From positions 90,807,845 through 90,871,844 of the forward strand of contig NC_087062.1 of assembly GCF_963678635.1 (NCBI RefSeq): a DNA stretch of 64,000 bases, written 5' to 3'. Shown here piece after piece: positions 36,082 to 47,444 of this stretch (position 1 is its first letter; every line of letters starts with the position of its first letter). Made by a program: the position numbers and the translations under genes. The DNA is from Symsagittifera roscoffensis (taxonomy: Eukaryota; Xenacoelomorpha; Acoela; Convolutidae). The notes beneath the pieces were generated by a model. It was not told the origin of the DNA and did no database searches. It worked only from the letters and a program-made list of their open reading frames with translations.

Positions 36082-36631
36082 TTATTGTTCCGACTTTCGA
36101 TACGAAAGTAACGGAATATTTGTGCTCGGGGTGGGTTTTTTTTTTCTTCAGACAAATTTCGACTTTTTAACTTTTGACTTTTGACTTTTGACGGAATTTT
36201 TTTATATCATTCGAAAGCCATTGTTGTCTTGAGCTCAAATTTGAAAAGATATTTCACCTGTGATCATTTTTCGTAAAGTTATGAGGGTTTAAAGATTGCC
36301 ACTTTGGCCATTTGACCAATTTGGGACAATTAACGCGCGATATAATTCGCGCTATTAACGCGTAAGCGGAGATTTAATCCGTCTGATAAATCGTTCCAAA
36401 TTGGTTGAACGAAGCTTATTTGCCATAATTGATCTGTTACAAGGAACGAAATTTATCTTTTTGTACTTTATATGGCGTGTGGGGGGATGATTTTCATAAC
36501 AAATTTCAAATTTCAGAAAAAAAAATTTTTTTTTTTATTTCATTTAATTTTTTATGTTATTACTGCTGCTCCATAAACCGTAGAAGGCAGTCGGAACATT
36601 CAGGGCTTCGCCCTGATACGAGCAGTCTTGT
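36082..36631 (+). mobile_element. Full-length HINE-like element (family 1)
   Basis: A 550-bp reference-quality copy. 5' end TTATTGTTCCGACTTTCG with hairpin ACTTTCGATACGAAAGT; interior ACGCGCGATATAATTCGCG and ACGCGTAAGCGGAGATTTAA; 3' subterminal AGTCGGAACATTCAGGG; hairpin CAGGGCTTCGCCCTG; end CGAGCAGTCTTGT. TGTTCCGACT near the 5' end is the exact inverse of AGTCGGAACA before the 3' hairpin. Confidence 0.85.
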
Positions 36632-38074
36632 TTAAAATTAATTATTGAATCCTTCCTTAAGAGTTTTTTTTTTAATTTTAAATTTTTTCATGACACAAAA
36701 ATTATTTAACAACGGAGATAAAATTTGATCTCTTTCCTAGTTCTGCTTTTCATCTTGAAAATTTTCATTCATGTTTTAACTTAAAATCAAAATAATGTGA
36801 AATACAAACGTTAGAACTGAATATGAGTAATTATTGAGAAAAACGTTTGATTTCGGCGTCAAACTAAAAATTTTATTTTGATTATTTTGAGTTCTGTCTT
36901 CCTTCATCAAAGTTTCCAAAACTAGTTTTTTTCGAGATGTGCAAAACTTTCTAGGCAAAACTTCAATTAGCAAGTTTGGTTAAAAAGTTTCAAGAATATG
37001 GTGGAAAATCTGAATACACTTTTTGTGAAAAGATTTGCCGAAATTTCATTAAAATCAGTTTTTCAAAACTTTTTATACCATGAGTCGTTCTAGGTTTTTC
37101 TCTGAAAATTTTTCTATGTTTTTTTCTACAAGTCTTACTAACTTTTTATCATCGCAAAGTAGCCATCAAGCTGATTGTGTCAAAAAACAAAAACCTAAGA
37201 TTTTTTGAGCTCAAAATTTTGAATGATTTTGTATGGAATTAAAGACAAGATTTCCAGCTCTTTTGAGTTACTAGCGACTACAACTTTCAAACAAAACTCT
37301 AAATTATGCACTAATTTGAGTGGTTAAGTGGCTCCTTTGGCGCAAGTTTATAACTTCGAATGCCACTTATAAAAACTATTTTCAAAAACGGATGGAATAG
37401 TTGTGTTCGGGTGATAATGTCTTTAAAAAAAAATCAGCTTTTTGATTTCTCATGATTCATAAAGAACGCTTTTATAATAACTGCCTTTAGACCAACAGCT
37501 CAGAAAATACACAAATTCTCATTTTTTGCAATGTTGAGATTTTGAAAGTTGCCAATTTGGCTTAATTAGGACACCCAAAGCGCAATTTTTATCAGTTTTC
37601 TTTCAACTTATAGAGTATGCAGCAACTGAAAAAGATACGAAAACTATTTCAAATTGCATTAACGCAAGCAAGTCATTTGAGTTTTTTCAACTTTTAAATC
37701 TTTTTCAATCAAAACCTACTTTTGCATGACAATCAAAAGTTCAAAAAATTAACTCTGATACTTGCAATTCGATAGTTGGATCATGTTTACTGATTCAATG
37801 AGACTATGTCAATAAACGACCAAAGTAATAAGTTCAAATGTATATATGTAGTATGTATAAGTATATGCATAAAGACTTTTGTTTTTTTCAACAATAGTCA
37901 TGGAATTAGTCTGGCTGATTATAACAATCGTGAGGCTAATCATGAGGCTTCACATGATTTTGTTCATCCTCCAGTTCCACCAGTGTCAAGATTTTTCTTC
38001 AGAGTTGTATTTAATAGCTACAGTCATTTCTTTCATCAGTGGTTTCTTAAGCTGATATTTGTCTCAAGCAGGAA
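36632..38074. other. AT-rich intergenic DNA, nothing recognised
   Basis: No supported gene or repeat. The plus-strand open frame at 37,806-38,168 overlaps the more protein-like minus-strand frame and is not preferred. Confidence 0.4.
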
Positions 38075-38350
38075 TCAAATACTTATAGACAGGGAACAAC
38101 AACAAGTTTTCGGGGTCATTTTGTTAACCGTATCAACACACTCTTTTGTCACCTCAATTAGTACGTGATAATGGTGTCCATTTTCAATCGATTGTGAACA
38201 ATAATTGTTAAAGGTAGAATAGATTGAAAGAGAAACATCTAAGTTAGCTGGCAAGGCAGATATATTGGGTTCAGTATTTAGATTAAAAAATTCGAAGTTT
38301 TTACGAAACTGTTCAAAAGAATCAGTCGTTTCTTTATACATACTAGCCAT
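38075..38350 (-). CDS. Hypothetical 91-aa exon or small protein
   Basis: An open frame on the minus strand starts at an ATG at 38,350. Its composition is more protein-like than the surrounding AT-rich frames: no long Lys/Phe/Asn runs, and 5 cysteines including CCC near the end. It includes the stretch HYHVLIEVTKECVDTVNKM. No domain is recognised and no splice partner can be fixed. It lies between paralogue copies 2 and 3, on the same strand. It could be an exon of another gene or chance. Confidence 0.25.
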   Translation of the reverse strand: MASMYKETTDSFEQFRKNFEFFNLNTEPNISALPANLDVSLSIYSTFNNYCSQSIENGHHYHVLIEVTKECVDTVNKMTPKTCCCSLSISI

Positions 38351-39320
38351 ATACAGAAATTTATACTTTCTTTATACCAAAGTAATAAGTGAAAATGCTT
38401 AAGAGACATCATAAAGCTACAGGAAATAATCCATATCTATCATAACAACTGGTTCCCTTAAAATCAATAACTGAATACTGAATTGGTTACTATTTGGATT
38501 TTCAATATTGTCATTGCAAAAAAAAATATTTAACAAAGAAGATAAAATTTAGTCTTTTCTTAGTTTTATTTTCTATTCTAAAAAATTGATCAAGCTGATT
38601 CACGTGTTTAGTTTGGAATCAAATTTATCTAATTTAACAACGTTTTTAATCGTGGATGTGAGCAAGTAATAAATCAAACTTTTTAATTTCATTTCTGTCT
38701 CTTTTTTCATCAACGATTCCAAAATTATGAAACTAATGTTTTTTTTTCAAATTTGAAAAAAAAAAATTTACGCAAAAACATCAAATTGCCATACTTTTTC
38801 TGAATTGCTTCCAGATTTCAAGGTACTTTTTTGGGCATATTTTACGACAGCAATTTATGGTATTTAAGTTTTTGTACAGGATCACTTTCTGCCAAAATAT
38901 TTTACCTTTAATTGGGAAGTTTTCCGAAAAACAAGTTTTGAATCAAAATCTTCTCTAAAGTGCTGCAAACCGCGTGTAATGCATAATTGCTCAACCTGGA
39001 CAAACTTTTCAAAATACTAATTTTTCAAGATTTCTGCAGGAACCAAAAAATCACAATGGCTGACCTAAAAAATGGCCAACCTCGTCAAAAATTCCTGCTT
39101 TACTATGATAATTGTGAATCGTGGGGCAAGAAGGAGAAAGCGGTCTCGTTGCTTTGAAGACTAAATTAGAGAACTCGATTGCAAATTGACCTTCAAAGTT
39201 TATTTTACTACATTTTAAACGTTGTTTTAGTTATTACAACCATTTATTTATAAAAAAAATTAAATGACTCAATTTAATTGCGTTTTATATTTTAAAAACA
39301 ACAGAAAATTAGACTGAAAA
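38351..39320. other. AT-rich intergenic DNA, nothing recognised
   Basis: No open frame or repeat worth naming. Confidence 0.4.
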
Positions 39321-39323
39321 TGA

Positions 39324-39490
39324 ACACTAACATATAAAGGTACATCAGTTACACCACCGTTGGATAAGGTATACCGTTTGTTTGTCATGCTATAAAAACC
39401 GAAAGTTAGTGCGAAAATGTACACTTACATATAAGGTACATCAGGTACACCGTCGGATAAGGTACACCGTCTGTTCGTCAAGCTATTTAA
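39324..39490. repeat. Two-copy tandem repeat, 97-bp period
   Basis: ACACTAACATATAAAGGTAC at 39,324 is repeated as ACACTTACATATAAGGTACA at 39,421. In both, GTTGGATAAGGTA/GTCGGATAAGGTA and CCGT(T/C)TGTT(T/C)GTCA follow. Confidence 0.8.
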
Positions 39491-40601
39491 TTTGTTAGTC
39501 CAATACTGATCCTAACTTTACTCGTATATTTCCTGGCCTCAATAGATCTAGTATATACTGATATTCTTGCGAGGTTAGAGGAGAGAAAGATGCAACTGAT
39601 TTCCAAGCTGAATTATAGAAGAAGAGTTTCAGCTTTACAAATTATCATAAAATTTTGTAATGGATCAGCATTGGTTAGTTTTAAATGTTTTACAGTGATT
39701 AATATCAAGATATATAATAAATACTTGTTTTGAACAGGTTCCATCAAATTTTTCAAATTTCATTTTTTTTCAACTCAATTTTTATTTTGAATTAGTGTGA
39801 TGGGAAAATTCTGCTATGTAAAGTTTCAATAACATCATGATTATAATGATAGGTAGAGTAAAAAACAAGCGGGAGCACATAAAAGAGATTTATAATAGAA
39901 TAAATGTTTATCAGAAAAAAAAATTACTAGCAGTTTTTTTAATTAGTTCATTGTAAAAACTTAGAAATCGAATGAAAATTCTGAATATTATAAAAAATAT
40001 TTTAATCATCGGGATAAATATACACTTTTTATATTAAAGACTATGAAAACTCGCAAAAATCATCGAGGCATTTTTTTTTTGGAACAAATGACCTAAAATG
40101 CAAAATGCATTTAAAAATAAATGCTATTATCTTGATTGCGTTATTTAATCAACTTTGTGCTTTTGAAACATATAACACGAGCGTGAAACATAAAGTAATT
40201 TTTTTCAGAGCTTACTCTTGTTTTTAGAAAACTTCCTGGGGCACAAAAAATGCTCTTCAAGCGCTGAAAATTTGTTGCATGCTTTTTGTTGTATTTCGTG
40301 AAGTACTTTGCCTCCTCGCAAACTTGAGTTATCATTGTTTGTTGATAAATCAGTTTTTAGCTAGCAAGAATGATCTCAAGAATAATCAAAACTTTTCCGG
40401 ATATCTTCAACCATTCCCCTCCTAGGGTACCTAGTAACGATTTGGCAGCCCTTAAAGAAATAATTCAATGATTGGTCGTTCTATAGTTTTCTACCTAGTA
40501 ACGAACCTCCTTTTGAAAATGGGGAAAATAGTTAAAATGATCCAACTTTTCTGTAAATTTTCTGACACACATACAACATACTTTAATTACAACTTAATTA
40601 A
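39491..40601. other. 3' flank of paralogue copy 3
   Basis: AT-rich with no supported gene. A minus-strand AATAAA at 40,602-40,607, just after the copy 3 stop, is a plausible polyadenylation signal. Confidence 0.4.
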
Positions 40602-40629
40602 TTTATTTTAGATGGAACTTCTTGTAAGT

Positions 40630-42914
40630 TCACATGCGTCTCTTAAACTCGATTTTCCCTTTGTTTCTTTTGCCATTTTTGTTTTGATTTTTTCTTCGAT
40701 TCTTCTTGCTCCCAGAAGAAGCCGATCCTGACCCCTGCCCTTTCTGTTCCTTTCCTTTTTTGGTAGTTTTTGTTTCTTTGCAAATCCACGCATTGTCCCT
40801 GCACATGATGTTGTGCTTGAACCAGTGGAATGTGAGGTTTTTTCCAGGGTCTTCATAGTCGAACACCTCCGAATCCATACGTAGGATCCCATACGGTTCT
40901 TGTTCTCTGCCGCCTATCATATAAGGTGCCCCCACCCTTACTGTGCTGTCGTGATTTCGCCGCAAGTTTCCGGGACCAAATCCGACTTGCACTATTATAT
41001 TGTCGCAAGTATTCGGTGAAGCAATTGCCTGAAGTTCATCAAATATTAGGTTTGGCGTGATAAGTTTTTAAAACAATGTGGCTGTGAGGAGGATACTTAT
41101 TTTGGATGCAAGTAAAACCCTTTTTTGTTCGAGGATGGTGCAGAAATAAATAAAGAAATAAATGATTGAGAGTTTTGAAATACATATATATGTTGTTTTG
41201 AATTACTTTTAGAGATGTCAAAAGATCCACTACTTGTCAATTATTATGCCTTGCCACTCTATTCTATGGGACTCTGTCTCACCTCAATGTAGTTCAGAGG
41301 CTTTTCTTCGTCGTCATAATCCATGAGTTTCAGTAGATACTGTTCCGGGTTCCAATCTTTGTAGAAGAGACCATTCATCATGTACTTCTGAGTCTGTGAG
41401 GAGCAACAGTCTTCTAAACATTTTCGATTGGTCGATTTCAAATAACCCGAATGGTTCTAGAGGCGGCATGAGATTATTCACCTTCTTTGATGTTTCAAGA
41501 AAACTAGAAAGCACATATATATGTTTTTCGACACAATTTAAGGCCGCTGCGCTATCTTTCAATTCAATTTTTTCTTAGGTCTTTAGGTCTTCAAAAAAAT
41601 CTTAGGTCTTTAACTTGAGAGTTTTTCTCTTTTCGTGACGAAAAAGTATGCTTCGTATTGCCTGTACCGCCATTCCTCTCAAAAACAAAATATTTCAGAT
41701 TAAGTGTCTTTGATTTTCGAGAAATTTCACTACTGGCTGTCAACAGGGGCGGATCTAGATTTTCTCGAAAGGGTGTCGAATTTTCAAAAAGGCCGACCAC
41801 ATTGATTTTCTGAGGAAAAAACAGGCCAAAATACACCTTTTTAGGCTTTTTTGAAAATTTCCACCGAAAAGATGCGTTTTTAGGCGCGCGCTCCCCTCTC
41901 AAAAATGCTATATATTGGTGCCAAAAGCGCTTTTAGAACAAATTTTAGTGTCGGTCAGCCAAAATTGAGTTTCTCAAAATAGTACAAAAGGGGGAGCCTT
42001 TGGGTCGGCAGTGAGTCGTATCCCTCAAGTGGAAGAAAAAACATCCCCCCCATCCGTCCCCTGTTTGTCAGAGTTATGGCCAGAATTAACCAAGCTTTCT
42101 TAACCATCAGCTCACTTGGGTTTGAAAAGTCAATCATGTTGATGCTGTTCCAATGCTCTTTGATGAGAATGTTGAACCAGGCCTTGGCTGCAGTTGGGTC
42201 CAAGCTAGGTCGAATTGGCTCATAAGAGTACAAATGCGGATTCTGAGTGCGATACCCATACAAACAGTAATAGTCACTAAAAACATAAGCATGAGGATGT
42301 ATTTGATTTTACAGTAGCTCAGAAACTACCGGCCATGCTCCCGTAATGTTTGGCTCTAATTGTATTGCAGATTTAATATCAAAAATCAAATTGGCAGAGT
42401 TCGTGTTTTTTCAATTTCCATCCTATTGCAAATTATCTCCACCAGTGTTCTGAGGGAAAGTTCGGCTCCTTCAACTGACGAGCGAGCAACATGTATAAAC
42501 CCGACTGCCTCGCATCAATTTAAATCAATCAAGATTCGTCGTATCAAAGAGAAGCACTCAATATTCCGAGCATTATATTTAATTATTGGCGTGCGACGTT
42601 TCTAAGGTAGCTTTTGGAAAAAATTGAAAACTTCAAAAAACAAGAGGAAATTATATTTTCTTTTGTAAATTTACAACGCAAACACACAAAAACTCACGCA
42701 CGATCCAGATGTACAATCTTGGCTATCTTGCTATCTTGCAACCCTGTAAATGTGAGCTGCAAAAGAAATACATCAGTCTTTAACTTTCATTATTAACCCT
42801 CATTTTTCTCATGGAATTTGGACAAAATTTCGGAAAAAAAATATATATGCTTTATAAAGTACTCGTCGTCATATCCACGCACATTAAAATTCGACCGTTC
42901 TTACTATCATTATC

Positions 42915-42945
<31 letters not shown>

Positions 42946-44214
42946 AGAGAGAGACACACACACAGACACACACATACATACACAAAACACACGCACAAAT
43001 GCACTTGGATTTCTATCTTTTATTGTTCCAAGAAAGTGGGGAAACATATATGCTTACGGTGGTTTTTTTTACAATTCAAACCACTTTTTAAAAAAATATT
43101 GGCTGATTGGGTGGATCGATATCAGGATTCTTGCGGAAACGAGTCTTTCAAAACTAATATTTTATTAGTTTGGTGCTGAAAGTGTAACACGATTTTTTTA
43201 TGTGTGGCTCATAATCCCGCACTACAAAACTAATTGTTGCAAATTGATTTGGGGCATGCTATTAACCATATGAATTCCATTCAGAACTGAAATTTTAACA
43301 TTCAAAATTTGATTTTAATAGCCCAAAACTTTCACCATTTATTTTATTTATCAAAAAAAATTTGAGACTAATTAAAGGGTTGTCGGAACATTCAGCCCTT
43401 TGCCCTGATATATGAACAGTCTTGTTCTTCCGACTTTCGACGCAAGTGACGGAATATTTGTGGTAAGGGTGATTTTTTCTTCAGACAAATTTTGACGGCT
43501 AGCAATTTTTGATGGAAAATTATTCTAATATCATTCGAAAAACAATTTTTGCCCTGAGCTCAAATCTAACAAAATATTTTACCTGTGATTATTTTTTCTA
43601 AAACTATGGGGGTTTACAGATTGCCAATTCGGCCAATTTGATCAACATTTTGTGCTATTACGGCGTAAGCGGAGGTTTAATCCGTCTTAAAAGCCGTTCC
43701 AGATTTAATTGCGGCACGTTGTTCGATCTGCTTAATAGTTTGCTATATGCGGAAAATATCATTTTGTACTGTCCCCTACATAGCCTGTGGGGGTTTGCAT
43801 TATTATTTTTTGAATTTTCCGGAACATTCAGGGCTCCGTCCTGACATACGAGCAGTCTTGTTATACGTAGAGAATCATTTTTATCTTGTCTTAGAAAATT
43901 TAAAGCATTTGTGGGGCAAATTTGGTGAAACAATATCAATGAACACCACCCTGAATCCGTCCGTAAATTCTAATTCGTGAAATTTTTCGAGTCACCGATA
44001 CTTTCAGATGAAGGCGCTTTTCTTAAAAACAGTTTTCTCTTTTGAGTTATGAAAAGGGTCTAAATTAGTCCAAATAAAAACATCTACCTGTGACTCCTAC
44101 ATTGAGCAATCTTTCCTATGTCGTAAGCCAAATAGAAAGTGAGCGATTCCCAGTCTGGTGAGGCTGCAGAAATCACTACTTCGCTACATTTTGCAGCATG
44201 ATCCACAGAAATGG
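40630..44214 (-). CDS. Secreted Cys/Lys-rich tandem paralogue, copy 3 (open in all exons)
   Basis: Four coding exons: 44,088-44,214 (127 nt), 42,116-42,276 (161), 41,283-41,413 (131) and 40,630-41,028 (399 with the stop), joined in phases 2, 1, 0. A fifth, 5' exon is needed; the best candidate is 46,486-46,774. Conserved boxes in order: SPDWESLTFYLAYDIGK, YCLYGYRTQNPH, LDPTAAKAWFNILIKEHW, DCCSSQTQKY, KDWNPEQYLLKLMDYDDEEK, VQVGFGPGNLRRNHDSTV, DYEDPGKNLTFHWFKHNIMC and WIC, then about 55 residues rich in Lys, Arg, Gly and Ser. Eight cysteines would allow four disulfides, and one NLT sequon is present. Paralogue N termini suggest secretion. The basic tail could bind matrix or nucleic acid, but this is inference. 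No known domain is recognised. Confidence 0.8.
41744..42062 (-). mobile_element. hAT-like MITE in an intron of copy 3
   Basis: The ends CAGGGGCGGAT and (reverse complement of the right end) CAGGGGACGGAT are inverted repeats with the CAGGG start typical of hAT elements. The flanking 8-mers GCTGTCAA and TTTGTCAG agree at 5 of 8 positions, a decayed target duplication. The interior matches 48,629-49,051 in reverse (GTGCCAAAAGCGC, CTTTGGGTCGGC). Confidence 0.7.
42917..42988. repeat. (CA)n/(GA)n compound microsatellite
   Basis: About twelve CA units, a short GAGAGAGA run, then interrupted CACA and CAGA words. Confidence 0.95.
43373..43861 (+). mobile_element. Head-to-tail pair: family-1 3' end joined to a second HINE-like copy
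   Basis: 43,373-43,424 is a family-1 3' terminus (TTGTCGGAACATTCAGCCC, hairpin, GAACAGTCTTGTT). It runs directly into a new 5' end (CTTCCGACTTTCG) at 43,427. That second copy continues to its own hairpin and CGAGCAGTCTTGT at 43,861, with an internal deletion shortening it to about 435 bp. Confidence 0.8.
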
Positions 44215-44529
44215 CTAAAATGGCTCACAGTTTAAATGATCCAACCATTTTTACTGATTTTGCCTAAATTTCTTCAAACGAAAAACAACCGCGCTCGTTA
44301 AAAGCAACACAATTTCTACAAATGTTGTTTTCCCGACCATTTTTAGTGATCAAAATAAAAAGTTTTTTTTAGTGATTTATGATTTAGATAGTGATTTATT
44401 TGAAAAATTGATTTAAAAAATTCAAAATAAAAAAGGGGACCATGAATCGCAAAAAAAACTAGTCAATTTCTTTAATTTAAGAGCGCATGGAAATTGTCAA
44501 GTCGGAATAATCAGTGAGCGATTTTCTTC

Positions 44530-44775
44530 AAACAGTGGTGTCTGGCGGGGGACCTTCAACTCATGAACTCAGCCCCATGAGCACCAAAAAGATCCCTTAA
44601 ATGGAACAAAATGAATACTTTTTTTGCCTATCTGACCCTAAAAATGTCGTGAAGGCTCCTTGGGAACCCATATATATTAATTTTGAGGGTGGTGCGCTTG
44701 CAAAAAAAGGCATTTTTATGGCAAAAAACTCATAAACTGGCATTTTTGCATAATCTTTAAAACATTTTCCTGCAA
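44530..44775 (+). mobile_element. Diverged hAT-like MITE copy
   Basis: GACCCTAAAAATGTCGTGAA, CCATATATATTAATTTTGAG and GGTGGTGCGCTTGC match the interior of 48,629-49,051 (GACCCTAAAAATTTTC, CAATATATACTAACTTTGAG, GGGAGCGCGCGCC). A G-rich left end lies near 44,535. The ends are decayed. Confidence 0.6.
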
Positions 44776-45023
44776 CGAATACAGCATATATAGTATTTTG
44801 GGAGAGCTCGCGCAATCAATATTGTAATCAACTTATATAAACATTTTATACAATTTTTGAAAAACCATTCCTTTGAGACGGTCTAAAATCTATCTATGAT
44901 TTTATTGCAAAGTTCATTCGTGCAAAAGGTGTAAGAGTGAGTTTATGGTTTTACAAAGAACTTAAAAATCATTTTAAATTAGTTTTTATTAGATTACCTC
45001 CATTTTTAGATTCTCATTAAAAT

Positions 45024-45562
45024 TTATTGTTCCGACTTTCGATACGAAAGTAACGGTATATTTGTGCTCGGGTGGGTTTTTTTTTTCTTCAGACAGATTT
45101 CGACTTTTTACTTAGCCATTTTTGACAAAATTTTTTATATCATTCAAAAGGTATTGTTGTCCTGAGCTTAAATTTGAAAAGATATTTTACCTGTGATCAA
45201 TTTTCGTATAGTTATGGGGGTTCTGAGATTGCCATTTTGGCCAATCTAGGACAATTAACGCGCGATAAATTTCGCGCTATTAACGCGCAAGCGGAGATTT
45301 AATCCGTCTTAGAAATCATTCCAAATTGGTTGAACGAAGCTTATTTGCCATAATTGATTTGTTACAAGGAGCGAAATCTATCCTTTTTTAAATTAATATG
45401 GCGTGTGGGGGGATGATTTTCATTTAAAAAATTCAAATTTCAGAAAAAAGTTTTCATTTTATTTTGTTACTTTTAATTTTTTTTATAGGTTATTACTGCT
45501 CCATAAACATTAAAAACGCAGTCGGAACATTCAGGGTTTTGCCCTGATACGAGCAGTCTTGT
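45024..45562 (+). mobile_element. Full-length HINE-like element (family 1)
   Basis: 539 bp from TTATTGTTCCGACTTTCG to CGAGCAGTCTTGT, with the 5' hairpin ACTTTCGATACGAAAGT, the ACGCGCGATA and ACGCGCAAGCGGAGATTTAA blocks and the 3' hairpin. There is no coding capacity. Structure (subterminal inverted repeats, 3' hairpin, no target duplication, insertion next to T residues) fits Helentron-associated non-autonomous elements; the class assignment is inference. Confidence 0.85.
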
Positions 45563-45689
45563 TCGATTTGTTATTAGATTAAAGTGAGTAAGAATAAGCT
45601 TCAATTTTTGCGTAGATGTATGCAAAACAGATAAAACACAACGCTAGGTACAAACAATCAATCTGATAGTTATCAAGTTCTTGTTTCTA

Positions 45690-46090
45690 ACACTTAACAC
45701 GCTATCCGGAAAACCATTACAATGCCAAGCTCGGGTACTTTGGTAGTGGTTTGTATTCCGCATAAATTGTTCCTGAAATCAGCATACTTTGGATTCCGCA
45801 ACATTTTGAAAAGCCTTTGAAGTCGGAAACCTGATAGAATCGAAGTACAAATGTTTAAACACTAGTTGCTAAAGTTGAAATTTAGCTAGCTAGCAAAAAT
45901 TTGGAATCCAGTGACAATGCGCATTTTGGGGACAAATGGTTAGACATGCTTTGTTTTGGATTCCGCATACAATGCTTTTTTTGGCAGTTGGAGTAAATTG
46001 AAGGAAAATCTCACTGGAATCCCCTGTTTGTTCTTTTTGTCACTTGATTCCACAAGCACAGTTTTAAAACCTAGCTTGGCGTCGTAAAGC
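45690..46090. other. Region rich in GGATTCCGC-like words
   Basis: TATTCCGCATAA, GGATTCCGCAAC, GGAATCC and GGATTCCGCATAC recur. The outer parts CCAAGCTCGGG and CCTAGCTTGGC are loosely inverted. It may be a diverged relative of the MITE at 22,110, which shares this word type. Confidence 0.35.
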
Positions 46091-46204
46091 GCATTTCTCA
46101 GTTGTTAAACTATTTTTTTAATTGGGAGGGTATCTCAAGAAAACTTGTTTGGACTAACTTCTGAACATTTTATTTCAATTATTCTGCTCTATTCATAGTC
46201 TCAG

Positions 46205-46404
46205 NNNNNNNNNNNNNNNNNNNNNNNNNNNNNNNNNNNNNNNNNNNNNNNNNNNNNNNNNNNNNNNNNNNNNNNNNNNNNNNNNNNNNNNNNNNNNNNN
46301 NNNNNNNNNNNNNNNNNNNNNNNNNNNNNNNNNNNNNNNNNNNNNNNNNNNNNNNNNNNNNNNNNNNNNNNNNNNNNNNNNNNNNNNNNNNNNNNNNNNN
46401 NNNN
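46205..46404. other. Assembly gap (200 N)
   Basis: Exactly 200 undetermined bases inside the likely first intron of paralogue copy 3. Confidence 0.99.
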
Positions 46405-46485
46405 TGGCCGGTCGTTATGGTCAGTAATCTTCATTTTCAAATAAACTAGGATGAGAAAATTACTGTAACTGGTTGTTGTCTTTAC

Positions 46486-46774
46486 CAACATTAATCATAA
46501 CAATCAGACAACCCACAAAGATAGTTTTAGTTAACTCTTGATGGAAGGAGCTTGTAATTGATAGTCGGTAAGCGTTGTCTGCTGGCGGATAGTCCAGGTC
46601 ACGAAACCAATCAGTCGTCGATCCATTGACTTGTTGGGTATTAGAACTGCTCTGGATTTTACTGTCACTTTTATGGCTGTCATTAACTCTACCATGGATT
46701 GGAACTTTTTTGCCGAATGATACGATAAAAATTGATAAGTAAAATATTGTGACGAGAAAACTGTTACGCTTCAT
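46486..46774 (-). CDS. Candidate signal-peptide exon of copy 3 (or of a separate gene)
   Basis: The ATG at 46,774 opens a frame whose start, MKRNSFLVTIFYLSIFIVSF, is a strong signal-peptide pattern. About 60 polar residues follow, then a hydrophobic stretch (TIFVGCLIVMINV) before a GTAAAG donor in phase 1. Phase 1 is what exon 2 of copy 3 needs. The hydrophobic end resembles the short exon 1 of copies 1 and 2 (YYLIVLT). With this exon copy 3 would encode about 368 residues. The gap at 46,205 and the much greater length compared with the 40-nt exons of the other copies leave open that it belongs to another gene. Confidence 0.5.
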
Positions 46775-47202
46775 AAACCTGTGAAAATGTTAAGCTCTTG
46801 CTGACTTCAACATCAACTGCATTATCTTAATTTCAATATACGCAAAAGCAAAAGTTCTTTCATGAAACATTTTTCTACAGAGTTTGATTGGATAACATTT
46901 ACCAAAAGTGGTTACTGATTCTTAAAATTTCGCAACGACTAAAAGATTAAGTTCAAGGTATGCTGAGACATTGAAAACGCATCATCAATATTTTCGATAG
47001 ATTTTTCCTCAAGCAGAAAAAGATTGAAGAAACCATGAAATCTTACAAATCAATTTTTTCGATCCATAGGTACAAGGAATGTTTTTAACTTGATCTTCAA
47101 TTTTATTCAACTTATTGATCTAAAAAAGGCGAGGGTTTTCCAAAACTGTGAAAGAATTAATGTACTGAAATTGTTTTTTTCATGTTTTTTTTTGCCAAAA
47201 AA
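46775..47202. other. Unduplicated flank left of the tandem duplication
   Basis: AT-rich DNA with no feature, ending at the breakpoint AAAAAAG|TTTTTT. Confidence 0.4.
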
Positions 47203-47444
47203 GTTTTTTCAGCCTTAATTTCCCGGCAAGTCACAAAATTTGTTACTATTTATCAGAACAATCAAAGAATTCTGCAAACTCGGATTCTGCAATCAAATGA
47301 ATTCTTTCAAGGAAATAATTTGCCTTGAAAATTTTTTTGACTCATCGAATAGTTGCTGTTGCGTTTTCAATGTCGCCCAGCATAGGTGGCTAAATAGTTA
47401 AAAACCGTTGAAAAAATTACACGCTGAGCTCTAAAATTCCGATA

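Noticed and set aside
37806-38168. Plus-strand 120-codon frame
   Set aside because: Aromatic-rich and overlapping a more protein-like minus-strand frame; no support.
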